From positions 1 through 43,572 of the forward strand of contig MVRK01000060.1 of NCBI GenBank assembly GCA_002067365.1: 43,572 nt of DNA, in the 5' to 3' direction. The stretch's first letter is position 1; each line of letters starts with the position of its first letter. Below are positions 25,931 through 34,461 of this stretch, piece after piece. The position numbers were made by a program, and so were the translations under genes. The DNA is from Methanosaeta sp. PtaU1.Bin060 (GTDB lineage Archaea > Halobacteriota > Methanosarcinia > Methanotrichales > Methanotrichaceae). The notes under the pieces are model-generated. The model was not told the origin of the DNA. It saw only the letters and a list, made by a program, of their open reading frames with translations, and ran no database searches.

Positions 25931-26659
25931 ATGTCCTTTGCCTTCTTCCCGGCTGTGGATCTGCGTGGCGGCAAGTGCGTGCAGCTCGTGGGCGGAGTGC
26001 CTGGCACCGAGGTCGTGGCTCTCGATAACCCCCTTGCACAGGCCGAGAGATGGGTCGCTGAGGGTGCGGACAACCTGCACATCATCGATCTGGATGGCGC
26101 CATTCAGGGAAAGAGAATCAATGCGCCCATCCTTCGTGAGATCGTGAAAAAGCTCGACCTATTCATCCAGGTGGGCGGCGGCATCAGGTCGCAGGAGGAC
26201 GTCCAGGAGATTCTCGATCTTGGCGTGGATCGCGTCATCCTCGGGACGGCCGCCCTGAAGGAGCCCGATCTTGTGGAGAGGCTGGCGGAGAGATATGGTT
26301 CCAATAGGATCATGGTGGCCCTGGACGTGAGACGAGGCGACGTCACCAGCGAGGGGTGGCAGAAGACCCTTGGGAAGAGGGCTGTCGAGCTTGGGCTGCT
26401 CTTCCAGGAGAAGGGCGCGGGATCAATCCTCTTCACTAATATCGATGTGGAGGGTCGGCAAAAGGGCATCGAGATAGCGCCCACAAGGGAGCTGGTGAGG
26501 GCTGTGGATATCCCTGTGATCGCAGCCGGTGGAGTCACATCCTTCGAGGACGTCTTGGCCCTGAGGGCAGCCGGGGCTGCGGGTGCTGTGGCTGGCACTG
26601 CGATCTACACGGGCATGCTTGGCGTGCGGCAAACCCTTGAGGCCCTGAGGAGGGCTTGA
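25931..26659 (+). CDS. hisA: phosphoribosylformimino-5-aminoimidazole carboxamide ribotide isomerase
   Basis: HisA performs the Amadori rearrangement in histidine synthesis. The 242-residue TIM barrel starts MSFAFFPAVDLRGGKCVQLVGG, with the first catalytic Asp in PAVDLRGG and the second in VALDVRRGDV. Phosphate-binding loops are QVGGGIRSQED and AAGGVTSFEDV. Its 3' end supplies the GGAGG for hisB, whose ATG is 3 bases after the stop codon. Confidence 0.96.
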   Translation: MSFAFFPAVDLRGGKCVQLVGGVPGTEVVALDNPLAQAERWVAEGADNLHIIDLDGAIQGKRINAPILREIVKKLDLFIQVGGGIRSQEDVQEILDLGVDRVILGTAALKEPDLVERLAERYGSNRIMVALDVRRGDVTSEGWQKTLGKRAVELGLLFQEKGAGSILFTNIDVEGRQKGIEIAPTRELVRAVDIPVIAAGGVTSFEDVLALRAAGAAGAVAGTAIYTGMLGVRQTLEALRRA

Positions 26660-26661
26660 AG

Positions 26662-27222
26662 ATGAGAAAAGGAGACGCTGAATTTGAGTTCAGGGACAGC
26701 AAGGCATGCGTCGGCCTGGACCTGGATGGCTCGGGCAGGGCAGACGTCTGCTCCGGGTGGGGCTTCCTGGATCATATGCTTGCGGCCTTCTCGAGGACGG
26801 GCCAGATCGATCTCACCCTTCGCGTCGAGGGCGGGCTCTGGAAGGCCGAGGCTCTGGGAAATGCCATTGGCCTGGCCCTCGGAAGCGCCCTCGGAGACTG
26901 TAGCGGCATTCGGCGCTACGGCTCGGCTGCAATCCCGATGGATGACGCTCTGGCCGAGATCGCCCTGGACTTCGGCGGCAGGGCCTACCTCGTCTTTTTA
27001 GGAGAGTTCAAGGGAGAGAGGATCGGGGACTTCGATGTCCAGCAGATCAAGCCCCTCCTGGAGAGCCTGACCCAGGGGGCGAGGCTTACGCTGCACGTGC
27101 GATTCTCGGGCGAGAATGATCACCACAAGGCGGAGAGCATCTTCAAGGCCCTCGGGCTGGCTGTCAGGCAGGCTGCAAGAAGAGAGGGCGCCGGAGTGCC
27201 CAGCACCAAGGGCATAATCTAG
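26662..27222 (+). CDS. hisB: HisB-like imidazoleglycerol-phosphate dehydratase homologue with missing catalytic residues
   Basis: The 186-residue protein aligns with imidazoleglycerol-phosphate dehydratase (GFLDHMLAAFSRTG, GIRRYGSAAIPMDDALAEIALD, NDHHKAESIFKALG, PSTKG ending). It keeps the FLDH histidine, LHV histidine and the second His-His-Lys-x-Glu motif. The first metal motif, normally DDHHTVEDxG, is replaced by LWKAEALGNAIG. The N-terminal R-x-T-x-E-T glutamate is absent, the AKHG histidine is Thr, and the EHFF histidine is gone. The dehydratase therefore may be inactive or unusual. It is co-translated with hisA (ATG 3 bases after its stop, GGAGG within hisA). No second hisB is in this window. 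Confidence 0.8.
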   Translation: MRKGDAEFEFRDSKACVGLDLDGSGRADVCSGWGFLDHMLAAFSRTGQIDLTLRVEGGLWKAEALGNAIGLALGSALGDCSGIRRYGSAAIPMDDALAEIALDFGGRAYLVFLGEFKGERIGDFDVQQIKPLLESLTQGARLTLHVRFSGENDHHKAESIFKALGLAVRQAARREGAGVPSTKGII

Positions 27223-27278
27223 TTCTGTGAGCTGTGCCCATCACAGCCCTGAAGAACTGCTGACCATCTGGCTTTGCC

Positions 27279-28319
27279 TTAAGCAGAGGTCGCCCGCTCA
27301 TCAGGTACGACCTCCAGCAGCAGCTTTCCGGGAGGCCGAACCACTGTCAGCGACGCCCTCAGCCCGATGCGCTCCTCGGAGAGCTGCCTATGCAGGTCGT
27401 CGATGCCCTCTATCGACTCTCCATCCAGGCGGACTATCACGTCCCCCGGCTGCAAGCCGGCTCTCGCCGCCGGGCCACTCTCATCGACTGAGGATACAAG
27501 AACGCCTTTGCATGCTGCCAGGTTGTGCTGCTCTACCAGCTGCTCGCTCAGATCGATGTCCTGGCCGCTGGCACCGATGCAGCTGCGCCTGATTCTTCCG
27601 TATCTGATGAGCCTCTCCGCCACATAGAGGGCGATATGAGAGGGGATGGCGAAGCAAATGCCCTGCGCCGGCAGGATGATCGCCGTGTTGACGCCGATCA
27701 CCTCGCCCCTGGCAGTGACCAGCGGGCCGCCCGAGTTTCCGGGGTTGAGGGCTGCGTCTGTCTGGATGACGTCGTCTATAAGCCTGCCAGTGCCAGCCCT
27801 CAGGGAGCGCCCGAGAGCACTCACCACACCCGAGGTGATGGTGCACTGAAAGCCGTAGGGATTTCCTATCGCCACAACCAGCTGGCCGACCTTGAGGGAC
27901 CTTGAGTCGCCAATCCTGGCGGGAACAAGGTCTGCTGATCCGGCGTCTGCCGCGTCGATGCGTATCACAGCCAGGTCCGTGTCCGGATCGTCGCCGACGA
28001 TGCAGCCCGTGAAATGGCGCTTATCCGAGAGAGTCACCTCGATCTTCTCTGCATCGTGCACCACGTGGCTGTTGGTGATGATGAGGCCGTCGGCGCTGTA
28101 GATGAAGCCCGATCCGCTACCTCTCTGCTCGCGAAGCTTACCGTGTCTTCGAATATGGTGGACCTCCACGTTCACCACTGAGGGGCTGACCCTCTGTGCA
28201 GCGCTGGTCACCGCCAGTGAGTAGGCGTCCAGGAGCTTGTCTTCCGAATCGTACTGCGTTTCCCGCAAATTAACGGACTCGACGCATGAGTCCGGCCTCT
28301 CTTGAACTAGGGTCTCCAT
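27279..28319 (-). CDS. HtrA/DegP-type serine protease with PDZ domain, no signal peptide
   Basis: The 346-residue protein has a trypsin-like domain at about 40-235 with the triad His (TNSHVV), Asp (TDLAVI) and Ser (NPGNSGGPL), followed by one PDZ domain at about 250-340 (GVLVSSVDESGPAARAGLQPGDVIVRLDG). No signal peptide or membrane anchor is visible, so it is probably cytoplasmic, unlike bacterial DegP. It is divergent from atwA across a regulatory region with an inverted repeat over its probable transcription start. Confidence 0.92.
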   Translation of the reverse strand: METLVQERPDSCVESVNLRETQYDSEDKLLDAYSLAVTSAAQRVSPSVVNVEVHHIRRHGKLREQRGSGSGFIYSADGLIITNSHVVHDAEKIEVTLSDKRHFTGCIVGDDPDTDLAVIRIDAADAGSADLVPARIGDSRSLKVGQLVVAIGNPYGFQCTITSGVVSALGRSLRAGTGRLIDDVIQTDAALNPGNSGGPLVTARGEVIGVNTAIILPAQGICFAIPSHIALYVAERLIRYGRIRRSCIGASGQDIDLSEQLVEQHNLAACKGVLVSSVDESGPAARAGLQPGDVIVRLDGESIEGIDDLHRQLSEERIGLRASLTVVRPPGKLLLEVVPDERATSA

Positions 28320-28358
28320 TTTCCTGCTATAACCTCTCTTTTGTGAAAGCTGCTGAAC

Positions 28359-28375
28359 ACTAACTTGTGGTTAGT
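28359..28375. promoter_or_regulatory. inverted repeat, candidate htrA operator
   Basis: ACTAAC-N5-GTTAGT is a perfect 6-base inverted repeat. It lies about 40-56 bases before the htrA ATG and 10-25 bases downstream (on the minus strand) of a TATA-like core, placing it around the expected transcription start. That position suits a repressor. Confidence 0.4.
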
Positions 28376-28426
28376 AACTCTAATGTATTTAACCCTTTGG
28401 ATTATCATTTTCTTCGAGGAGAAGAT

Positions 28427-28471
28427 ATGATGAATGGAGAGGACATGAACGGAAAGACCCTTTGGTTCTGA
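28427..28471 (+). CDS. possible 14-residue leader peptide upstream of atwA
   Basis: GAGGAG (28416-28421) lies 5 bases before ATG-ATG, and the frame encodes MMNGEDMNGKTLWF then a stop. A TATA-like element (GTATTTAACCC) is about 40 bases upstream. It could be a leader peptide, an unannotated microprotein, or a decayed gene start. It lies 190 bases before atwA. Confidence 0.3.
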   Translation: MMNGEDMNGKTLWF

Positions 28472-28659
28472 CATCAATGCAACCACCTTCGACAGCCGGG
28501 AAGATCTCTAAGAAATATATTCCATCATCAACTTTGATGCTCTTTTGGGAGATATTCTGTAACAATCGTTATCGGTCGGTTCCTTTGACCGCCTCGGATA
28601 ACCTTAAGTAGCATTGTATATGGATTGGTATCGAATGAACCTTGCGTTACAATGAGCTT

Positions 28660-30276
28660 ATGGGGCATGATAGTTTGGCACCTTTTATAGAGATTCGGGA
28701 TCTAACGGTTCGATTTGGTGAGGTCGTTGCTCTGCGCAACATAAATCTCGTCATCGAGGAGGGCGAGGCGGTGGGCATCCTGGGACGTAGCGGCTCCGGC
28801 AAGAGCGTCCTGATGCATGTGCTGCGCGGGGTTGAGTCTTTTCCAGGCATAAGCGGGAGCGTGATCTACCATGTTGCCAGATGCGAGAAGTGCAGGCATG
28901 TAGAGCCGCCAAGCCATGCGGGCGAGAAATGCAGGTGCGGCGGGGTTCTAAAGCCCGTTGATGCTGATTTCGTGGCCCTGGACATAAACGACTCGCTGCG
29001 GCGCGACATAGCGAAGAGGATTGCCATCATGCTCCAGAGGACCTTCGCTCTATATGGAGACGAGAGGGTGATAGTGAATGTCATGAGGGCTGTCGAGGAG
29101 ACGGGCGAGTCCATGTCCATTCACCGTGCTGCTGACCTGCTGGATGAGGTCAACCTCTCTCACAGGCTGATGCATGTGGCGCGGGAGCTATCGGGCGGGG
29201 AGAAGCAGCGCGTCGTTCTGGCCCGACAGCTTGCCAAGTCACCCATGATCCTACTTGCGGACGAGCCCACAGGAACCCTCGATCCGGCTACAGCCAAACT
29301 GGTCCATGATTCCATCAAGCGCTCTGCCGAGGACTTCAAGATGACCTTGGTCATCACCAGCCACTGGGAGGACGTGATGGTCGAGCTGGCGGACAGGGCC
29401 ATCCTCCTGGATCAGGGTGAGATCAAGGCCGAGGGCGACCCGAAGGACGTGGCAGCTCAGTTCCTGGCCATGGCCGGAGAGCTTGGCAAGCGCGAGAAGG
29501 TCGAGGTGGGCGAGCCCATCATCAAGGCCATAGACCTGTCCAAGAGGTACATCAGCATCGATCGGGGCGTTGTCAAGGCCGTGGACAACGTGAGCTTAGA
29601 GGTCAAGGAGGGGGAGATCTTCGGCCTCGTCGGAGTCAGCGGCGGCGGCAAGACGACCCTATCCAAGATGTTGAGCGGCATCATCACTCCCACAAGCGGC
29701 AGCATCTATGTTCGGGTGGGTGAGGATTGGGTCGATATGACTGTGCTAGGATCCAATGGCCGGGGAAGGGCCACAAAGTATATCGGCATCCTCCATCAGG
29801 AGTACACCCTCTACCCTTCGAGGAGCGTCATCGACAACCTCACTGAATCCATCGGCCTGGCGCTGCCCTATGAGCTGGCGGAGAGAAAGGCCATTCACAC
29901 CCTGGAGACGGTCGGCTTCACAGAGGATCAGGCTGATGCTGTGCTCGAAAAGATGCCGGACGAACTCTCGGAGGGAGAGCGTCACAGGATTGCCATGGCG
30001 CAGGTGCTGATCAAGGAGCCACGCATTGTGATCCTCGACGAGCCTACAGGAACTATGGATGCGATAACCAAGATAGAGGTGACAAAGTCCATCCTCAATG
30101 CCCGCGAGGAACTGGGGGAGACCTTCGTCATAGTCAGCCACGATATGGATTTCGTCAGGAACATCTGCGACAGGGCGATGCTCATGCGCAACGGCAGGGC
30201 GGTATTTGCGGGTATCCCAGACGAGGTCCTGGCCAAGATCACAGAAGAGGAAGAGAAGGAGTTGTTGGGGAGTTAA
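28660..30276 (+). CDS. atwA: MCR activation component A2 (double ABC ATPase)
   Basis: Component A2 binds ATP and drives reductive activation of methyl-coenzyme M reductase. The 538-residue protein has two ABC domains. The first has Walker A GRSGSGKS, a four-Cys zinc-type insertion (CEKCRHVEPPSHAGEKCRCGG) typical of A2, signature LSGGEKQR and Walker B LLADEPTGTLD. The second has GVSGGGKT, LSEGERHR and VILDEPTGTMD. I favour ATG 28660; an in-frame TTG at 28642 fits a leaderless transcript from the TATA at about 28614. The gene starts a seven-gene operon with marker proteins 3, 6, 5, 15, 17 and 7, and mmp3 begins 2 bases after its stop. Confidence 0.95.
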   Translation: MGHDSLAPFIEIRDLTVRFGEVVALRNINLVIEEGEAVGILGRSGSGKSVLMHVLRGVESFPGISGSVIYHVARCEKCRHVEPPSHAGEKCRCGGVLKPVDADFVALDINDSLRRDIAKRIAIMLQRTFALYGDERVIVNVMRAVEETGESMSIHRAADLLDEVNLSHRLMHVARELSGGEKQRVVLARQLAKSPMILLADEPTGTLDPATAKLVHDSIKRSAEDFKMTLVITSHWEDVMVELADRAILLDQGEIKAEGDPKDVAAQFLAMAGELGKREKVEVGEPIIKAIDLSKRYISIDRGVVKAVDNVSLEVKEGEIFGLVGVSGGGKTTLSKMLSGIITPTSGSIYVRVGEDWVDMTVLGSNGRGRATKYIGILHQEYTLYPSRSVIDNLTESIGLALPYELAERKAIHTLETVGFTEDQADAVLEKMPDELSEGERHRIAMAQVLIKEPRIVILDEPTGTMDAITKIEVTKSILNAREELGETFVIVSHDMDFVRNICDRAMLMRNGRAVFAGIPDEVLAKITEEEEKELLGS

Positions 30277-30277
30277 T

Positions 30278-31804
30278 TTGAGGATCTCAGTCGACGGCAA
30301 GGAGATGGATCTTGCGGCTCCTGCCGTTTTGTCCGATGCTCTGACCAAAGCTGGAACCATCCTGGCCAGAGGCACCATCCTTGGCGTGATCATGGGCAGG
30401 GGCGAGAAGGCTCGCCAGACAAACTCCTACTGGATCAACACCACCAAGGGCAAGCTGCGAATAGAGATCGCAGAGACAGACCTGCAGAGGATCTGGCATG
30501 ATAGTGTGGAGAAGATCGAAGGCGCTGAGGCGAGATGGGCAACTGCAGACGGCGTCGCCTTCGGGCCCTTTGAATCGGCATTGGCCTTCGGCAGGGAGGC
30601 TCACGAGTACAATCGCTGGGAGGTGGTCCTGGGAGCCGCCGGGTTCGAGGCCGAGAAGACGCACTTAATCTTCATGCGCAGGAGGCACACTGCAGCCTAT
30701 GGCACGCCCGCGAACGGCGGCGTCCTGGCGCGCGTAGTCGGGGGAAAGAACACCCTCGATCGGCTGGAGAAGGGAGACCGTATAGAGTCCATCGAGCCCA
30801 TTGTCGAGTGGGAAGACCTGACTGAGAAGCTGGCAACAGATGATCTGAATCTTCCGCTCTCCGAGGGGATGGAGATCTACACCCATCTGGATGTGGAGCT
30901 GATAGAGGATGCCCCGAACGGGGCAGAATTCTTCCTGGCACTGACGAGGGATGGGGCGTTCAAGGTCGATTCCGTCTCAAGCTCCTATATATCCTCGGAT
31001 CAGCTTTTGACTGAGCCGATAGCCTTCGAGCACCGCGAGCCGAGGCTCGAGGGCGTGGCGACGATACGCACCATCGGGCGAGGACGCGGAAGGGTCTTCA
31101 TATACAAGGCAGATCGCACCTCCAACCCCGGCCATTCCGTCGTTGCGAGGGTCACCGCTGGCATGGAGATGGTGAAGCTGGCGAGGCCGGGCGACCTTCT
31201 GACTGTGTATGTGAGGCCTGAGCGCATAATGCTCCTCGGCTTGAGTCTCGACAAGGCTTTGAGGACGATGTCGGAGCGCGGGATCGAGACGGAAGTGGAA
31301 GGGCACAAGGGCGAGGACGCTGTGGTGGTGAAGCAGGAACCTAGGCCTACGATGGCGATCTTGAAGGAGAAGAGGGTGAAGCTGACTGCTATTCCCTCCA
31401 GCCACCTTGTGAAGATCGATCTGTACGACGATAAAGCTCCGAAGTCGCTGGACTACTTCAGGCACGTCACAGGCCTCAAGGAGAGGCCCGTGGGCCCTAT
31501 GCCAGTCTATTTCGTCTACGAGAATACTCTGCTCTTCAAGCCAGAGATCGAGGCCACGAGCTACAAGGAGCTTCTGCCCGAGAACAAGCCCACAGGACCT
31601 GTTCCTGCCGGATCCATAGGCGTCTCGAACCAGGTCGCCAAGAGGATTGGCTTGGTGGGAGTGAGGCTCGTGGAGGACAAGCGCTACGGACCCTCGGGCG
31701 AGAAGTTCGAGGCCACGAACATCATTGGCAGGGTTCTTGAGCCTGAAAAGCTGGCGGGCGTGAAGGAAGGGGAGACCATCTACGTCCAGGAGGTGCGAAA
31801 ATGA
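30278..31804 (+). CDS. methanogenesis marker protein 3
   Basis: The 508-residue protein matches marker 3, which has a ThiS/ubiquitin-like N terminus (MRISVDGKEMDLAAPAVLSDAL) and a C-terminal cyclophilin-like region (VKIDLYDDKAPKSLDYFRHVTG). From memory, it is among the subunits reported in the ATP-dependent MCR activation complex. The start is TTG 30278, supported by GGGGAG (30267-30272) 5 bases upstream, at the end of atwA. The protein contains no cysteine, so it cannot itself ligate an Fe-S cluster through Cys. It overlaps mmp6 by 4 bases. Confidence 0.92.
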   Translation: MRISVDGKEMDLAAPAVLSDALTKAGTILARGTILGVIMGRGEKARQTNSYWINTTKGKLRIEIAETDLQRIWHDSVEKIEGAEARWATADGVAFGPFESALAFGREAHEYNRWEVVLGAAGFEAEKTHLIFMRRRHTAAYGTPANGGVLARVVGGKNTLDRLEKGDRIESIEPIVEWEDLTEKLATDDLNLPLSEGMEIYTHLDVELIEDAPNGAEFFLALTRDGAFKVDSVSSSYISSDQLLTEPIAFEHREPRLEGVATIRTIGRGRGRVFIYKADRTSNPGHSVVARVTAGMEMVKLARPGDLLTVYVRPERIMLLGLSLDKALRTMSERGIETEVEGHKGEDAVVVKQEPRPTMAILKEKRVKLTAIPSSHLVKIDLYDDKAPKSLDYFRHVTGLKERPVGPMPVYFVYENTLLFKPEIEATSYKELLPENKPTGPVPAGSIGVSNQVAKRIGLVGVRLVEDKRYGPSGEKFEATNIIGRVLEPEKLAGVKEGETIYVQEVRK

Positions 31805-32217
31805 GGGTCACAAAATATGTGATAACATCTTCTGAGTCTGACATCCTTCCCTCGGACATCGCCATGAAGATCTATGGCTCAAAATACGATGTTAGCGTGA
31901 AGGAGACCTGCTTCGGAGTCATAGTGAACGGCGAGGAGAAGGAGATCGAGGCCTTGGTGAAGGATATCAGGGCAATGGACCCATCAGGCATCTTCATCAA
32001 GGACAGGGGCTTTCCGCCTGGAGACCCGCGCCGCTGCCGCGGTCGAAGGGGTGGTGGAGCGCGTCCCGGGTTTTACATGATCGAGTCCGAGTCCAAGATG
32101 CTGCCCATGATCTCAAGAGCACTGGCATCTGATGCAGAGGCTCCCGCAATCCCCGAAAAGAAGAAACCCATCCAGATGAAGAAGCTGGAAGAGATAGTGA
32201 AAGAGGAGTTATCCTGA
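31801..32217 (+). CDS. methanogenesis marker protein 6
   Basis: The 138-residue protein matches the small marker 6 family: VTKYVITSSESDILPSDIAMKIY, then CFGVIVNG and the conserved GFPPGDPRRCRGRRGGGARPGF loop, which carries a single Cys. The Lys-rich C-terminal tail is variable. The ATG overlaps the mmp3 stop (ATGA), so translation is coupled. The function is unknown beyond its constant linkage to MCR activation genes. Confidence 0.9.
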   Translation: MRVTKYVITSSESDILPSDIAMKIYGSKYDVSVKETCFGVIVNGEEKEIEALVKDIRAMDPSGIFIKDRGFPPGDPRRCRGRRGGGARPGFYMIESESKMLPMISRALASDAEAPAIPEKKKPIQMKKLEEIVKEELS

Positions 32218-32226
32218 GGTACACGG

Positions 32227-32664
32227 ATGGCAAAAGTCATAGTTTATCCTCCTACGAGCATGATCCTCTCCGACCTCGTGGAGAGGATGGGCCATAAAGC
32301 TCTCGTAGTTCCCGAAGCTGTGCGAACGCTGGTCACGGCAGAGGGGATCGAGTCCCCTCCATTGAATGTCACCCCCGAGGAGCCCAAAAAAGGGTTGCAC
32401 TACGCTGCAGTGGATGTACCATCAGGCGTGCGGGGGCGAATGGCGCTGATAGGTCCGTTGATCGAAGAGGCGGAGGCGGCCATCATAGTGAAAGATCCTG
32501 GGTGGCTGACGGGCTGTGCTGGCTGCTCACGAACCAATGAGCTTGTCAGGCTTCTCATCAGGACTAAGGGAATCCCAGTCCTCGACCTCGCCTATCCCAC
32601 TGATGATGCCGAGGCGAGGGTCTTCGTGCAAAATATCAAGAAATTCCTGGAGGGTTTGAAGTGA
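32227..32664 (+). CDS. methanogenesis marker protein 5
   Basis: The 145-residue protein matches marker 5 (MAKVIVYPPTSMILSDLVER start and the conserved PGWLTGCAGCSRTNEL loop with a CxxC pair near residue 100). GAGG lies 7 bases before the ATG, within the gap after mmp6. The CxxC pair could bind a metal or cluster. It overlaps mmp15 by 4 bases. Confidence 0.9.
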   Translation: MAKVIVYPPTSMILSDLVERMGHKALVVPEAVRTLVTAEGIESPPLNVTPEEPKKGLHYAAVDVPSGVRGRMALIGPLIEEAEAAIIVKDPGWLTGCAGCSRTNELVRLLIRTKGIPVLDLAYPTDDAEARVFVQNIKKFLEGLK

Positions 32665-33887
32665 TTCGCATAGCTCAGCTCTCCTGCGGTGCGGAGTACA
32701 GCGGCATTCAAAAGGAGATCGAACGCGCAGCAGAGACAGTTGGCGCGACGATAATCTTTCCAGAGGTCTCCCTTGAGGACATACTGAGCGTGGAGAAGAC
32801 CTTTGGGGTCTCAGTGGCCTCGGGTGACCTGAACATGGCGATGGCGAGGGCGGTGCGCATTGTGCAAAACCCGGATCTCGCGGACGCTGTGATAGTCATG
32901 ACGTGCTTCCGCTGTGCTGAGGCAGCCATCATCCGCTCGGAGATAAGGAAGTTCATCCACGAGCACTCCCGCATTCCCGTCCTCAGCTACTCCTTCACAG
33001 AGAGGACGACTGCGGAGACTCTCCTGACGAGGATGGAGGCCCTTGTCACGACTGTCAAGTACAGAGGGCTTCTCGCCAGGGAGCGCCAGAAAGGGCTGAC
33101 TGCAGGCGTAGACTCTGGATCCACCACGACCAAAGCAGTCGTCATGAGGGATAACGAGGTCGTGGGGACTGGCTGGGTTCCCACCACAGAGGTCATCAAG
33201 AGTGCAGAGGATGCCTATGAGGCTGCTCTGAAGCAGGCGGGCGTCCGAAGGGAGGAGATCCAGGCGCTTGGAGTGACGGGCTACGGCCGCTTCCTCGTGG
33301 GCAAGCACTTCGAGGCAAAGCTCGTTCAGGAGGAGATCACAGTCAACTCCAAGGGCGCTGTCTTTCTGGCTGACTCGCAGGCTGGCCCTGCCACGGTGAT
33401 CGATATTGGTGGCATGGATAACAAGGCCATCTCCGTCCAGGACGGCATTCCCGGAGGCTTCACAATGGGAGGCATCTGCGCCGGAGCCTCGGGGAGGTTC
33501 CTTGAGTTGACCGCGCGGCGTTTGGGCGTCGATATCACTGAGCTTGGGAAGCTGGCCCTGAGGGGCAACTACCAGAATGTGACCATGAACAGCTACTGCA
33601 TAGTCTTTGGGACTCAGAGCCTGGTGAACAGCCTTTCGATGGGCTGCAAGCCCGAGGACGTGGCGATGGCAGCCTGCCACTCAGTCGCAGAGCAGGTCTA
33701 CGAGCAGCAGCTTCAGGAGGTCGAGGTGAAGGAGCCTGTGATCATGGTGGGCGGGACGTCTCTCATCGAGGGCCTGCCAAAGGCGATGGAGCAGCTCCTT
33801 AAGGTCAAGGTGCTGGTTCCAAAGCATGCCCAGTACATCGGAGCAGTGGGCGCGGCGCTGCTCGTCTCGGGGTTGCTGGAGGATTGA
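32661..33887 (+). CDS. methanogenesis marker protein 15 (BadF/HgdC-type activator ATPase fold)
   Basis: The 408-residue protein has an N-terminal domain of about 145 residues (MIRIAQLSCGAEYSGIQKEI) and an ASKHA-type ATPase domain with GVDSGSTTTKAV, VTGYGRF, VIDIGGMDNKAI and GGICAGASGRFLE, as in activators of 2-hydroxyacyl-CoA dehydratases that use ATP to push electrons through a bridging 4Fe-4S cluster. Cys in GGICAGASG matches the cluster-ligating position of those activators. The GTG start overlaps the mmp5 stop. I infer an ATP-driven low-potential electron donor role in MCR activation. Confidence 0.92.
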   Translation: MIRIAQLSCGAEYSGIQKEIERAAETVGATIIFPEVSLEDILSVEKTFGVSVASGDLNMAMARAVRIVQNPDLADAVIVMTCFRCAEAAIIRSEIRKFIHEHSRIPVLSYSFTERTTAETLLTRMEALVTTVKYRGLLARERQKGLTAGVDSGSTTTKAVVMRDNEVVGTGWVPTTEVIKSAEDAYEAALKQAGVRREEIQALGVTGYGRFLVGKHFEAKLVQEEITVNSKGAVFLADSQAGPATVIDIGGMDNKAISVQDGIPGGFTMGGICAGASGRFLELTARRLGVDITELGKLALRGNYQNVTMNSYCIVFGTQSLVNSLSMGCKPEDVAMAACHSVAEQVYEQQLQEVEVKEPVIMVGGTSLIEGLPKAMEQLLKVKVLVPKHAQYIGAVGAALLVSGLLED

Positions 33888-33888
33888 G

Positions 33889-34461
33889 ATGGACCCCATG
33901 GAGGTCTTCAAGGTCGAGGCCACTGGCCAGGAGGAGTTCGGTGCCAGGAAATACAGGGAGATCATCATGGACATCCTCCAGGACCTCGGCCTGATCAGGT
34001 CGATCGGACGGCTTTATGTTTATATTGACATCGAGAAGCCCGTCTTCGCCGTTCGGGGCCTTCTGCGTACCGGCATACCGCCTTTGACTGTGAAGGACGT
34101 CGGGGATGTGCTGAAGGTCGAGGGCGGCTACCAGATCAAGATCAACGACGAGGAGCATATGGCTGACCTCCTCAATGTCCTGTGGGATCATTATGGGCGC
34201 GAGAGGGTGGAGCAGCCTGTGAGGGATGTCGTGATCATAGCTTCGGACACGCCGCCCTCGGAATTGGTGGTGGCGGACCTGGAGGCTGAGTTCATGCAGG
34301 ATCTGACGGATGCCCTCGTGAGGATAGCTCCTGAGGGATTTCGCAACAGGAGAAACGAGATGGCCAAGGACAGCTTCTTCTTCATCGCCGCAGAGGAGAC
34401 CTTGAAGCCGGAGCTGATCTTGGAGGTAAAGGAGAAGATCAGGAGCATGGAGAATGCTTGA
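33889..34461 (+). CDS. methanogenesis marker protein 17
   Basis: The 190-residue protein matches marker 17 (MEVFKVEATGQEEFGARKY, RLYVYIDIEKPVFAVRGLLR, FRNRRNEMAKDSFFFIA). From memory it is part of the reported MCR activation complex. It contains no cysteine. The ATG lies 1 base after the mmp15 stop, with GGAGG-like sequence in the mmp15 end. It overlaps mmp7 by 8 bases. Confidence 0.9.
   Translation: MDPMEVFKVEATGQEEFGARKYREIIMDILQDLGLIRSIGRLYVYIDIEKPVFAVRGLLRTGIPPLTVKDVGDVLKVEGGYQIKINDEEHMADLLNVLWDHYGRERVEQPVRDVVIIASDTPPSELVVADLEAEFMQDLTDALVRIAPEGFRNRRNEMAKDSFFFIAAEETLKPELILEVKEKIRSMENA

Larger units (their letters stand above)
28320..28659. other. 340-bp divergent regulatory region between htrA and atwA
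   Basis: It contains, from the htrA side, an inverted repeat (28359-28375), a bidirectional AT-rich core (GTATTTAACCC, about 28385), a 14-codon ORF with a good ribosome-binding site (28427-28471), a small hairpin (CGGTC/GACCG, about 28573-28591) and the probable atwA TATA box (about 28614-28623). No other gene is seen. Confidence 0.5.

Noticed and set aside
32811-33680. A 289-codon open frame antisense to the marker 15 gene
   Set aside because: The plus strand encodes a well-conserved ATPase; the antisense frame is a GC-bias artefact without family features.
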